A DNA stretch of 64,000 nt from Tenodera sinensis (lineage: Eukaryota > Arthropoda > Insecta > Mantodea > Mantidae). Shown here piece by piece: positions 1 through 10,015 of this stretch. The position numbers were made by a program, and so were the translations under genes. Under the pieces are notes generated by a model. It made no database searches, was not told the origin of the DNA, and was given only the letters and a program-made list of their open reading frames with translations. Each line of letters starts with the position of its first letter. Within the stretch, counting starts at the first letter, position 1. The DNA lies in the NCBI GenBank assembly GCA_030765045.1, contig CM060964.1:167261115-167325114 (forward strand), given 5' to 3'.

Positions 1-400
1 GCAGTCGGCAGGGAAAATTGGTGGGAGGGCACCCTCTGATCGGTCACAAGGACAAGTGCCGCAGTCAGGATTAGGAAAGAAACTGCTGCACTAAACAGCT
101 TGGTTGCCATGGCAACATGACGTCACAAAACAATGTACTATGGGGAAATAACGTGGATGCATATGTTTCAGGCAAACAAGAAATATTTGCACTTGGGTAG
201 AGGCACAGAACACGGTAGAGGGGATGGTTTCTGTTTTCGCGCGCTTAGAAGATAGTAGTCGTGTACCTCGAGGAAGAGCTGGTGGTAAACTTAAAACGTG
301 GTGTTTTAGATAACTGTGAACGGTATAATTTGCGAGTTTGCTAGACTCCAGTGCTTTTAATATTTAAATTACGGAATATAAGTGCTTTGTTAAGAATCCA

Positions 401-2551
401 GTGAACGATATAGTTTGCAATTTGTTAGAAACCCCATTTTCCAGGTGGAAAGATGACAAGAAAGATGTTTTAAACTTTGGCCGGCCCACCAATATCATCG
501 ATATACACATTAAAAGAGAGGACAAGAAAGTAGGAAAGTCATATAACATTAAATTCAAAAGCTCTTGGTTCGATAATTATTCTTGGTTATGCAGTAGTCG
601 CAGTTTGCAATTGCTATTCTGTTGGCCTTGTTTACTTTTTAGCAACAAAACTAACGTGTGGAACAAAGAGGGATTCACAGATTTCATTAATATAACCCGT
701 TCCCTTCACAAGCACAATGATTCGGCTGAACATTTAAAATGTAAATTACAATTAAATACTTTTGAAAAAAACAGAAACACAATAGCTGACGCTCTTCAAG
801 AAAACAGCAGACTTTTTCATGTGCGTTTCAATGAAAACGTGAGATTAAATAGGCTTTTTCTGCAGTTGATCATTAAAGCAGCATTGTATTTAGGTAAACA
901 AGAGCTTGCATTCAGAGGTCATGATGAGAGTGCACTTTCGCTAAATCGGGGAAATTTCAAGGAGCTTGTGTCCGTATTAATCTCTGAAAGTCCATTAGAA
1001 ATCCAAAACCACTATAGTAAAATCAAAAGTGTATTCAACAGTGATTCTAAATCTGTACAAAATGAGCTGATTGGATGTATTTCGGAATACTTACAGGGCC
1101 ATATTAGAGCTGAAATTAATGCCTCAGATTTTTTTTCTGTTGAAGTTGACGACACTACAGATATTTGCCAACAGTCTCAGTGCTCTATCATTGTAAGGTA
1201 TGTGAATACACAGAGCACATTGGTTGAACGATTTTTGGGATTTCATGATGTGAGTGCTGACAGGTCTGCAGAAACATTGTTCCTTTTACTGCATGGTATT
1301 CTTGCAAATTTTAATTATGAACGTAAATTAGTTGCACAATGTTACAATGGAGCGAGTGTTATGTCAGGACATTTGAATGGACTTCAAAAAAGAATCAAGA
1401 ATAATGCTCCTCAAGCAATTTTTGTACATTGTTTGGCTCACCGTTTAAATTTGATTTTAAAACAAAGCTGTAGAGCCGTTTCTAAGTGTCGCATATTTTT
1501 TGCGAATGTTAGTGGTATTCCATCATTTTTTCATTGTTCGGCAAAACGGTCGTACGTGTTGGATTCCGTTTTGACCAAAAGAATACCAACATTAACTGAG
1601 ACAAGGTGGAGTTCCAACTCAAAGGTCATCCATGTAATGGTTCACAATTGGCCAAAGCTGAAACGTGTGTTTGAAGTTTTAATAAACGATGTAGATTCAG
1701 ATGACACAACAATCACATCTAGCGAAGGGTTTCTCAACAAAATGAACAATTTTCAGTTTACCATTCTGGCAGTAGTATTCAATGATATTTTCAGTTTAAC
1801 GGACATTTTGCTTGACATCCTACAGAAAAAGTCTCTCGACATTAACTACTGTGTTATGAAAATTCAAAATACCAGCGACTTAATAAAAAGCAGATGCAAT
1901 GAAGAATATTTCAGAACACTGTTTAACAAAGCGTCACAGCTCACCAGTCTGGGTACTGCAAGAGAATCAGCTGACAATTCTTTCCAGAATTCTAAGTTCA
2001 TTTACTTTGAAATTCTTGACAACGTATTGATGTAAATAAGCGTTCGGTTTCAAGATTGTGAGAAATTGCAGTTCCTGTGTGTTGTCGACTCTTCAAAATT
2101 TCAAAATCATTCCGTGAATTTTCCTTCAAATGCTCTCTGCCAGTTGCAACAGTGTTACCCTCAATTATTCAGCAACCCACAATGCCTTAAAAATGAACTG
2201 TGCTTGTTTTACGCAGATCATTTGATCTATAAGGATTTTACACTCCAAGAAGTGCTGTGCTCATTGAAGAAAAATCGTGATGTGTTTGAGGAAACCTACA
2301 AACTTTTCTCCCTGGTTCTGACAATTCCCTCAACCAGTGCATCCGTTGAAAGAAGCTTTTCTTGTCTGAAGAGAATCAAGACTTGGTCAAGGAACATCAC
2401 TTCACAAGAACGGCTTTCATCTTTGGCGATCATTTCCATTGAGAAGCGGCTACTAGCTGATCTTATGGAACGTCATCCCTTTTATGATGACATTATCAAC
2501 AGATTTGCTGCTCTAAAAAATAGGAGGATCGACTTAGTTTTCAAGAAATAG
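401..2551 (+). pseudogene. hAT transposase of the ZMYM1-like type, one in-frame stop
   Basis: Reading frame of a hAT-superfamily transposase. In order: a TTF-type zinc finger around residues 55-115 (Cys, Cys, His and Cys around WLCSS, CWPC, HKH and HLKC), the DUF4371 region with FFSVEVDDTTD near residue 245, the HCLAHRLNL motif near 342, and after the break the C-terminal dimerisation motif (TIPSTSASVERSFSCLKR) at about 2320-2380. A TAA at 2033-2035 interrupts the frame, but the same frame continues at once with sequence matching the family (VRFQD) to the stop at 2549-2551, so this is a single nonsense change. No ATG opens the frame; the first upstream in-frame stop is at 365-367, so the true start or a short 5' exon is missing. 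Family assignment is firm; activity is unlikely with this stop. Confidence 0.85.
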
Positions 2552-2839
2552 GTGAGTCGGGCATGCTTATTTTATGTTACACTAATGCTGACAGACACTG
2601 TTTCTTTTGTGTACAATTCCATTGGATACAAAAATTTTGGTAAAAAATATTGGACCCTGGGACACCGGCTTTGCATTGTATTTTCAGCATGCTTAAGTGA
2701 ACTTCTTCACCTAGTTTGTAAGGCACGAGCTGCCACTGCATTCTACTTAATTTATTTCAGAACATTTAATAAAACAAGAGACTGTTTATTTAACTTGTAC
2801 AAGCTTTTCTTTCGCTCACAATCTCTAAAATGTCATTTA

Positions 2840-3340
2840 TTATTTTTTATTTTGATTTTATATTATTCAAATTTTGAAAGTATAGATGCAAGTTTACTAA
2901 AAACTGAAAATTTGAACCATTGTTCTTTTCTGAACACTGTTGTTCCTGCATTAGACATTGTAGTTTCATTTCTTCCAGCTGTAACGTTTCTTCTTTAATC
3001 CCTTCAGCTTTTCTCTTACAAAGTCACGGCTGAGGCATTGTAACTTCCAATCTTGATGTAGTGGATGTTTCCGGGCAGACAGATGTCCCTGGTTCATCCT
3101 CGCATTCTAGCAATTCCTCCTGGTTGCTGGCATGTAAGTTGGCAGAAGTACTTCTGGGAGAAATGGCATATTTTAGTGAACATAATGGTTTCATAAAATG
3201 CCCGTGATGTTACCAAAGTTCAGGAGCCCCTGATTTATGCTTCTATACTTGTTTTTGTTGCTCCCTCCTAAACTTGTCTTTTAGGTTTTTCAATTTACTT
3301 TTTGCCACATGACCTGAGCATATAAGAGAGAAAAGTATTC
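2840..3340 (-). pseudogene. MADF/BESS-like accessory protein of a PIF/Harbinger element (remnant)
   Basis: Read leftwards, this stretch gives the end of a MADF domain (VKSKLKNLKDKFRRE-like), a serine/threonine/glutamate linker (ARMREDEPGTS-like region with NQEELLECEDEPGTSV), then a glutamine-rich and leucine-rich tail (FQFLVNLHLYFQNL) resembling a BESS motif. Stops and frame changes interrupt it and the N-terminal part of the MADF domain is not visible. In PIF/Harbinger transposons a MADF or Myb/SANT DNA-binding protein is commonly encoded beside the transposase. Here the transposase remnant starts 0.5 kb away on the opposite strand, so the two genes are divergent. Assignment rests on reading degraded frames by eye. 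Confidence 0.6.
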
Positions 3341-3513
3341 AATAATCATGATATAGTTACTACTAATCATTTATTATTTGCATGGTCTAGTTGTCAGTGC
3401 ACCAGACTCAGGATTTTTTCAGCCCCTGGAAAATGTCTGGAAGAAGCCTGCTAATTCCTTACCTACAGTTCAAAGAGTTATTAGCACCCACAGTTATAAT
3501 TTAAGTCAATTGT

Positions 3514-3724
3514 CAGTCTGGGTGGCTCAGTTGGTTAGACGCTGGCCTAGTGATCCCATCCTAGACCTATGGTTTTTATGTGTGCTTAAAAACGACAGCG
3601 CCATGTCAGTAGATTTACTGGCATGTAAAAACTCCTGCGGGACAAAATTCCGGCACACTGGTGGCGCTGATGTGATACTGGTAGTTGACAGCGTCGTTAA
3701 ACAACAAAATAATTTAATTTAATT
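3514..3724 (+). mobile_element. tRNA-derived SINE, family A, copy 1
   Basis: Starts with a tRNA-like head (GGTGGCTCAGTTGGTTAGAC, an A-box-like block) followed by a body ending in an AATTT-rich tail. A second copy lies reversed at 59711-59923. The two share the head, the TGTGCTTAAAAACRACAG block, the GGCATGTAAAA block and the GTTGACAGCGT block near the 3' end. This copy has lost about 30 bases between head and body, including the B box. It sits between the two genes of the Harbinger remnant. A possible imperfect target duplication (TTTAAGTCAA / TTTCAAGTCAA) flanks it. Confidence 0.75.
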
Positions 3725-3849
3725 TCAAGTCAAAGCCCCTGGTATGACCATAGAATTTAAAGAATTGAGAATGATAAAAATAAATAACTTCAATAAAGTA
3801 AAAGGTCTTGACTAATAATAGATGTGAAATACATTATTTTCTACTTTTC

Positions 3850-4640
3850 AGGTACTTAGCTAATGGATCACCATTTATGTCACTGGCATTTTCATTTGGG
3901 ATTGGAAAATCAGTGTAATTGTTCATTAAACATGCCAGGCAATTTGGGAGGAGTTCGTTCAAGAGTTTATGCCTCAACCTACAGAGGAGCAAATCAAGAA
4001 GGTGGCTACCGATTATTATCAATGCTAGAATTTCCCAAATGATTTTGGGACAATTGATGATAAATACTTATCAAATAAAATTCCCTCCAAATTCAGGCTC
4101 TGGCTATTACAACTATCTGCATTACTTCTCCATTGTGCTTCAAGGAGTTGCTGATGCAAGCAAGAAATTTATGAGTCGAAGCATGAGGAAAGCAAAGTGA
4201 CACATTTTCAGTGCATCTACTCTATTTAATTTGTTAGAAACAAATAAGTTTGTGCCTTCACACCAAACACTCCTAAATTCAAATATTGAACTACTGCTAA
4301 CCTTAATTGGTGATGAGGCTTATCCTCTAAAACCATTTTTATTCAATGAAGTCCTATCTAGGAAGAAGGCTGACATCCAGATGAGAGAATTTCAACAAGC
4401 ATTTGTTGCATGCTCGAAAATCTGTCAAATGTACTTATAGCATTCTCTATGAAAAATGGTGATTCCTCTCCAAAGATACAGAAACTGTTGTAGTCAAATC
4501 CAATCAGTTTATTAAGTATACCTGTGTTGTACACAATGTAATCCGTGAGTGAGATGGTGATAGTAACCTTCATTATTGAGAAGTGATACAACAGAGCATG
4601 AACGAGGAACCTGACCATGAAACAGAATTGAATCACAGGA
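3850..4640 (+). pseudogene. PIF/Harbinger (HARBI1-like) transposase remnant
   Basis: Recognisable in broken frames as a HARBI1-type DDE transposase: FPNDFGTIDDKY at about 4030-4065 (first catalytic Asp region), then PPNSGSGYYNYLHYFSIVLQGVAD, STLFNLLETNKF and IGDEAYPLKPFLF (second Asp region), then the start of the C-terminal part. At least three frame changes and several stops are present, and the final catalytic Glu region is not clear. With the MADF-like gene on the other strand it forms one degraded Harbinger element, roughly 2.8-4.7 kb. I did not find terminal inverted repeats for it. Confidence 0.75.
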
Positions 4641-4789
4641 ACAATAGTTCCAGGGAACTTGCTAGAAATGTGCCAAATACTTCAGTGAATTGCAGAATAT
4701 ACCATAAAATAATTAAGTTTGCAGACAATGACAGAATAAAAAGTGTAAATGGAGTATTTGTAAACTGGTTTATAATATAAATTTATATA

Positions 4790-5284
4790 TATCCACTTTC
4801 CAACTGCTTATGTAAAGCTCTATATGCCATTATTCTCAGACTAAAGCATAATATGACAATGGTTATATTGGACAGTTTTATTTGATGTCTAAAATTATCT
4901 ACAATGGCTTGACAGTCCTACCAAGTGAATTTATAAACTATTTTCAGCAGAAAACATTTAATAGGGCCCCAATGTCATACCAATGTTTCTTCATCACTGC
5001 AGCATTTTTAAAATTCTTTTTGCGGTCATTTCACAAGAAATTTCTGGTCTGCACCTCCAAAATTGACACTTGATTTTCTTCTTTGGAGAGAACTCAGTCA
5101 ATCATGATATAATACATGTCTAAGCGGCATATTAAGGATGCACATTAAGTGACAGGTAAGTGAAGGCCTGCACAGTCATTTCCCCTATAATTTGATGTGC
5201 CACTCTCACTGTGGCCAGATGAACCTACTCTCTATTAAGGCTAGAGGTTTCTTCCAGGCTTAAAAGCCGTGGTCTCCTGGACTT
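4790..5284. other. AT-rich spacer, nothing recognised
   Basis: No coding similarity, terminal repeat or RNA gene is seen. It separates the Harbinger remnant from the Penelope-like end. Confidence 0.4.
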
Positions 5285-5660
5285 TTGAGGTCCAGACGTT
5301 TCGTCTGCACCTGCGGTGGACATCATCAGTGGCATAGTCTGAGTCTTCTCGGTGAAGGTTCAGTTACAAAAGAATCATTTATGACTGGAGGTGCCGTATT
5401 TATATGTGGGCCACTCACAGGGGATTGGCCGGGCTTGAGCGGGAGGTGTGAGTTAGATGGGTGGGACTTCTCCGTTCTGATTGCTGATTGGTTTACATGA
5501 TTTCTCTGCATTAGTGCTTCTTTTTTATGTTCAAGTATCAGATGGCAGGTTTTGTTCAATTTTAGAGTTTCTTCCTTCCTGTTAAAATTATTGGGGTGTT
5601 TGTAAATTTCTATGGCTTCAAATTGTAGTCTGGCATGGTAGTATGGCATAGATGAAAGAA
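5285..5660 (-). mobile_element. 3' end of a Penelope-like (GIY-YIG) retroelement
   Basis: The minus strand encodes the peptide typical of the region just after a GIY-YIG endonuclease domain in insect Penelope-like elements (FEAIEIYKHPNNFNRKEETLKLNKT). A proline-rich tail follows and ends at a stop near 5326. The reverse transcriptase and the GIY-YIG domain itself are missing, so the copy is 5'-truncated near 5660. A hammerhead-like core follows directly on the same strand. Confidence 0.7.
5298..5329 (-). ncRNA. hammerhead-ribozyme-like core at a Penelope-like end
   Basis: Minus strand reads CTGATGA, then a segment able to pair CACC with GGTG (and GTC with GAC across a small bulge), then GAAAC. 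This matches the hammerhead consensus CUGANGA - stem II - GAAA. Hammerhead motifs are known from Penelope-like elements. Stem I and the cleavage triplet are not convincing here, so activity is unproven. Confidence 0.45.
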
Positions 5661-6140
5661 CAGTAGCCCGGAAGAAATCTCTAGCCTTAATTCTAACTCC
5701 GGCCGTGAAAGCTTCCGACTACTCACTACTCTCTATTGTTTGCAATTTCCACTCAACATGCCACACATTTCGATGCTCACAATATGGCCTACCTTAACCT
5801 GTCTTGGCTACCATATATAAGTGAAGGTAGCCCTGTGAGTCATGGTCGGTTGTTTTTATAACACAGTCCCCTATAATACATAGATCTTATTTCTTGAATA
5901 TATTGTTTGCTAATGCTGGATTTCTGACAATGAAGTCATTAATTCTCTTGCGCTCCAATATTTTTTACTGATGGATGGGGCGCTAGAAGTGGCCGGGCAT
6001 ATTTGAAGATGGTCTTAGTCCATTTCCTCTTGCAGATCACATAGAGGACAGAGTGGTGAAGAATATATCTCAATTCTGTTTAAATGTTTTGCCAGACAAT
6101 CGTGTCCTGTAATAAACCTGAAGGTTGCAACTGCGGTTTT

Positions 6141-6731
6141 TCAAGGATACTCAGGAATTACGGTTTGAATGTTTGGTAGTTCCCATCTTTTATTCTTTGA
6201 TTTTTCATAGCAATATTTTGCAATAATTTTTTTAAATTCAGAGTTGACTAATCTTTTAGCTGCATAAAATGGTAGATTAACCATAGATTTTTGTGCACTG
6301 CTGGTACCCTTTTTTGCAAGAAAATCAGCTTTCTCATTACCACTCAGTCCACAGTGAGCTGGTATCCATTGGAAGTCTAGGTGTTTTTGAAGTGCTGTTA
6401 GATGGGTAAGGATTTTCCAACATTCTATAATTGTTTGGTTTTTTGGTGACAACTTGGAAGTAATTGCTATAATTGCTGCCCTGGAATCTGAGAGAATAAC
6501 TGCTTGCTGAAAATGTGAAATTCTGTACAAAAGATTTTGTAGGGCCATTGGAATTGCTTCAATTTCTCCATCAAAGTTAGTAGTTCCATAACTTAAAGAT
6601 TTGTAATAGGAAAAGGGGTGACATGTGATTCCAGCCCTTGCTCCATCTTGGTTTGATATCAATGATCCATCAGTATAAATATGGAGCCATTCGTGTTCTG
6701 GAAATTTAGTAAGGATTGTCTCTAATGCCAT
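6141..6731 (-). pseudogene. RNase H domain of the LINE ORF2
   Basis: An open stretch of 196 codons encoding an RNase H fold with all expected acidic and basic catalytic positions: IYTDGS (Asp21), EIEAI (Glu56 or Glu58), LSDSRAAI (Asp82), then WIPAHCGLSGNEKADFLA (His126 and Asp136). In the element it would remove RNA from the RNA:DNA hybrid during reverse transcription. It is a fragment of ORF2: the preceding linker is in another frame and the following cysteine-rich tail is reached through a stop at 6141-6143. Confidence 0.85.
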
Positions 6732-7287
6732 TAATTTTAGAACACTAGTTGGAGTACCACTTTCCTTAACTTCTTCTGTCAGCTGTAAATAACGTGATGT
6801 CTAATGTTTGTGTCGGATTGACTTTAGATATGAAGTTTTCCTTTGAATTAGGAAGGTATATATTCTTCTTGATGTCTTGAATTTTGGAAAGAAAGCTCTC
6901 CTGAGTCTTTAGTGTATGTGTAAAATTTCTCTTGTTCCATGTATTGAATGGAAGTCTGATCAACTTTTCATGTTGAGTAAGAGCTGCTTTTTCTATTTCA
7001 TATTCAATGGGGTATTGTTTGGATAGTATTTCCATAGCTGGTATTGGTGTGGTTTTGATAGCACCTGTAATTAGTCTCAGACTTTGGTTTTGAAAGATTT
7101 GAATTCTTTTTTGTATTTGCTGTTATAAGAACTTCACTTCAGTAAGTAAATAATGGCTTTATATATACATTGTGTTAAGAGTTGCTCTGGAACATCCCCA
7201 TTTCATTCCTGTTAGACATTTTAACAGTGAAAGGCGCCTTTCTGCTCTTTGTATTACATTTTCTATTTGTTTGGTCCATGTATGTTT

Positions 7288-7299
7288 GGTATCAAATGT
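7288..7299. repeat. target-site duplication, left copy
   Basis: GGTATCAAATGT, identical to 7664-7675. It bounds the nested LINE fragment and is the tail side of that insertion. Confidence 0.9.
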
Positions 7300-7663
7300 T
7301 GTTGTTGTTGTTTTCTAGTGCCTTGCATCTGGCAATGAAGCCATTAGCATTCGTGCTTTCCAATACTTTTGAACTGTAGTTTCTTCTGATCTTAATGCTT
7401 CACAGGTCTTCAAGTGTTCTTCATTCATTTCTGCTGGATCGTTACACAGGACACATATTGGTGAGGCTGAGATACCCATTCTGTAGAGATGACCTGCCAA
7501 GCAGTCATGACTTGTCAATAGTCGGAAGGCTGCAATAGCTGTTTTCCTTGGTCTCTGGGGGATTATATCTGGATTGGAAAGTAGTGTAATCCATTTTTTA
7601 TCTTTGGCATTTGTTTCTATTTCTTGTAGATATGAATGACAAAAATTTTTAATGATCAAGCGT
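7300..7663 (-). mobile_element. nested 3'-terminal LINE fragment with (AAC)n tail
   Basis: A 364-bp insert whose minus strand encodes the cysteine-rich ORF2 tail of a related LINE (PRKTAIAAFRLLTSHDCLAG, then CVLCNDPAEMNEEHLKTC) to a stop, followed directly by an AACAACAAC tail. It splits the RT frame of the host LINE exactly within GVTFDT. The 12-bp sequence GGTATCAAATGT occurs on both sides (7288-7299 and 7664-7675), a perfect target-site duplication. The insert is therefore a 5'-truncated copy made by target-primed reverse transcription. Confidence 0.92.
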
Positions 7664-7675
7664 GGTATCAAATGT
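7664..7675. repeat. target-site duplication, right copy
   Basis: GGTATCAAATGT, identical to 7288-7299. On the minus strand it encodes TFDT of the interrupted reverse transcriptase. Confidence 0.9.
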
Positions 7676-7904
7676 AACTCCTAAATACTTTGCTTCCTTT
7701 GTTTCTGGTAATTGTTGACCCTCAAAATTTAGTTTTATTTTTAGTGGGTTTTTTTCTTAGTGAAAAGATTTGGTAGTTTGATTTTGTTGTATTAACAGTC
7801 ATTAAATTTTCTGTGGTCCACTTTTGTAGGTTGGTTAAGGATTGTTGCATGGTTTTTTCTGGTTCTGTACATTTGCTTCTTGGTTTTGAAGTCCACATTA
7901 CTAA

Positions 7905-8600
7905 GTCAATGACGTCATGCAAATGGCTCCCATTGACATCACTTGCTTGTTGTGGGTGGTCATGGATGTTCCTCATAACAGGCTCTGAATCATTTGACAT
8001 GGAATAGCACAAATTTCTTCTCTGATTGCCATTTTCAGTTCTATAGTGTGCAGTTGCTAGGAGAAGACCTCTTTAAGATAGTCTCAGAGAAAAGAATCTG
8101 GAGACTGTGCCAGGTACAGGATATCTCCATATCATGATGTTAGTTGGTTTGGGGAGAATTGGCACAGCACAGTCGTGGCTCAGGCCGTATTGTGCTGTAG
8201 CTCCATGTGTCTGAAAAAATGTTATATTGAGGTTTTAGTTCTTCTTAGATATGGAATGAACTGTTAAATGGTGTTTTGATACCGCTTAGTGTTGACTGTC
8301 TTTGCACATCTGTGATTGTTCTCAAAAGAAATATGGCCCCAAAATGCTGATTGAAACTCCAGTAGTGCACCAGTTGATGACTTTTACAATATGCAGAGGT
8401 TTTTCAATTAGAGGTCATGGGTTCATATCTTTATAGTAATGGAGATTTTGTTTATTAACATATCTGTTTAGATGGAAGCTTGCTTTGTCTGATGTCACCA
8501 AAGAAGAAAGCATTGTCCCATCCTGCTATAACATTCCTCTTAAAATAGTGCAAAATTGCAACCTACTTTAGGTTTCTACCTCCCTCACTCTTAAGATGCT
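7905..8600 (-). pseudogene. DDE transposase remnant (IS630/Tc1-mariner-like), C-terminal half
   Basis: Minus-strand fragments read as an IS630/Tc1-mariner-like (DDE_3) transposase: SDKASFHLNRYVNKQN (first catalytic region), ILGPYFF, THGATAQ, then the degraded equivalent of the SPDL region, and the C-terminal KMAIREEICAIP and RNIHDHPQQASDVNGSHLHDVI. The last piece is fused in frame to LINE RT sequence at about 7905-7912, which marks the junction of the two elements. Multiple stops and frameshifts. Related copies occur near 25.1-26.0, 47.0-48.3 and 60.4/63.4-64.0 kb. Confidence 0.7.
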
Positions 8601-9098
8601 TGCAGTTTAAAAAAGGGAGCTTCAAATCCATCTTAACAGTTATTCTATACATGGATGTGCAGGATAATGAGTACCCTTTCATGTCAACAAACCCATTGGT
8701 TCAGACTTTGCTGCAAAAATGGACAGGCTTGCTGTGTATTTTCAGGTGTGCAAACAAGTTTTTAAGGGTCAATATGTTTAATTTTGACAACTGAACCTGC
8801 TCTCCTTCACTATTTTGCCCATCTGGATATCATACCCCCTATTTGGAACATAAAAATGGGCTTCTCCAAGCCATTGTTTATAATGTACTATAACAATGCT
8901 AGTATTTATTTTTTTTTTTTTTAAATTTAAGATATTCTTCCACAGCATGAATTCTAGTCTCCACTGACTAAATGATCCATGGGAAAATAAATTGCAATTA
9001 TTATGTGTGCTTCATGTTTGGAGGGGAGAGGATGATGCTGCCATGCATTGTTGTAAGCAGAGTAGGCAATAACAAATGTACTGTTTCTCATGGCCAAC
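8600..9098. other. AT-rich spacer, nothing recognised
   Basis: No domain, terminal repeat or RNA gene recognised. A short open frame at 8600-8794 has no family resemblance. Confidence 0.4.
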
Positions 9099-9109
9099 CC
9101 TGTAGAAAG

Positions 9110-9326
9110 GCGGTGCCGTGGCCGAGCGGTTAGTGCGCTCGCCTACCACCTAGGTGGCTCGGGTTCGATCCCAGGGACCCGCATGTGGTATTTGTGGTGG
9201 ACGAAGCGGCGTCAGGGCGGGTTTTCTCCGGGTGCTCCAGTTTCCCCCGCCATCTCATTCCATGTGCCATCAGTGTCACCGCCTGCGGTGCCGTAGTAGT
9301 AAAAGCGGGCGTTAAACACTACAACA
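9110..9326 (+). mobile_element. tRNA-derived SINE, family B, copy 1 (full length)
   Basis: 217 bp starting with a tRNA-like head: A-box-like TGGCCGAGCGGTTAGTGC and a canonical B box GGTTCGATCCC at 9162-9172. A GC-rich body follows (GTGGACGAAGCGGCG, CTCCAGTTTCCCC, CATCTCATTCCATG, TAAAAGCGGGCGTTAAACACTAC). The 11-bp CCTGTAGAAAG is present on both sides (9099-9109 and 9327-9337), a perfect target-site duplication. Further copies are at 16357-16558 and 47983-48238. The head resembles a Leu or Ser tRNA, but it is not a functional tRNA gene. Confidence 0.92.
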
Positions 9327-9337
9327 CCTGTAGAAAG

Positions 9338-9818
9338 TAAGTGTATGTCTTTCAACAGAGATATAAAATCATCGAAAATATGTTCTGCTGTGTATTCCAA
9401 TATGATGCAGTTTATTTATACATCCAAAATAGCTAATAGTAATGCTATTAAATATGTATGAAACATTATTAAAGGAACAACATTTATTCAAAAGCAGTTC
9501 TTCTAAATAAATATTGTATGTTAACATTTTGATACATTTTCATTACACATGACAAAAAATCCAAACTTCGGGTCACTTGTGACTTGGGTTAATATTTATC
9601 ATTTTTGATCAAATTTCATATGGATTGTTTTTAGGCATATTGGAACAGATTCAGAGAATGCCATTGCAAAGTTTCGTAAAAATAAATTATGCTCAATATA
9701 AGATGGCCACTGTAATATAAATAAATTAAGTATGTGGCTACAGGAGAAAGGGCTTTTTTGTTATAATAATTAAAAGTGGATTGTATGAGATAATGTTATA
9801 TTATATTCAAGATGCTCT
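9338..9818. other. AT-rich spacer, nothing recognised
   Basis: No coding similarity or repeat structure seen. Confidence 0.4.
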
Positions 9819-9819
9819 C

Positions 9820-10015
9820 GGGCTTCGAGCCAGGTGTAATGATGAAGAGACATCGACGTTTCGGGAGTGTACATCTCTCCCATGTTCAGGATGAAGAATG
9901 AATAGCAAGAGTGAAGGCACCAGTATATGTACTGTCAGCCAGTACGTACCGAGTAGAAAACACCCGGTCTAGTGCGGAGGTGGTTCACCGCTCCGTTGGA
10001 ATCTGTGTTTTCTGA
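9820..10015 (-). mobile_element. terminal piece of a Penelope-like element with degenerate hammerhead-like core
   Basis: The minus strand contains CTGAACAT, a perfect GGGAG/CTCCC hairpin, then GAAACGTCG (9858-9889), the arrangement seen at other Penelope-like ends in this window. The core position corresponding to G8 of the hammerhead is a C, so this copy should be inactive. No reverse transcriptase or GIY-YIG coding sequence accompanies it. Confidence 0.45.

Larger units (their letters stand above)
5880..7912 (-). mobile_element. 5'-truncated LINE with RNase H, carrying a nested LINE copy
   Basis: Minus strand, in order: the end of a reverse transcriptase palm/thumb (VMWTSKPRSKCTEPEKTM, then KYLGVTFDT), the thumb and linker (HTWTKQIENVIQRAERRLSL; PAMEILSKQYPIEYE), an RNase H domain, and a cysteine-rich tail (HDCLAKHLNRI, then CPLCDLQEEMD, then DHLQIC) ending near 5880. 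This order is standard for non-LTR elements with RNase H. The 5' part (endonuclease and most of the RT) is absent. Frames are broken at several points. The RT reading is interrupted at 7300-7663 by a second LINE fragment. Confidence 0.85.

Noticed and set aside
2552..2998. 148-codon frame after the hAT stop
   Set aside because: No resemblance to hAT proteins; the minus strand here carries the MADF/BESS-like tail instead.
9110..9185. Functional tRNA gene
   Set aside because: The tRNA-like head belongs to a SINE with target duplications; no complete acceptor stem is formed. The same holds for 20838-20909 and the family A heads.
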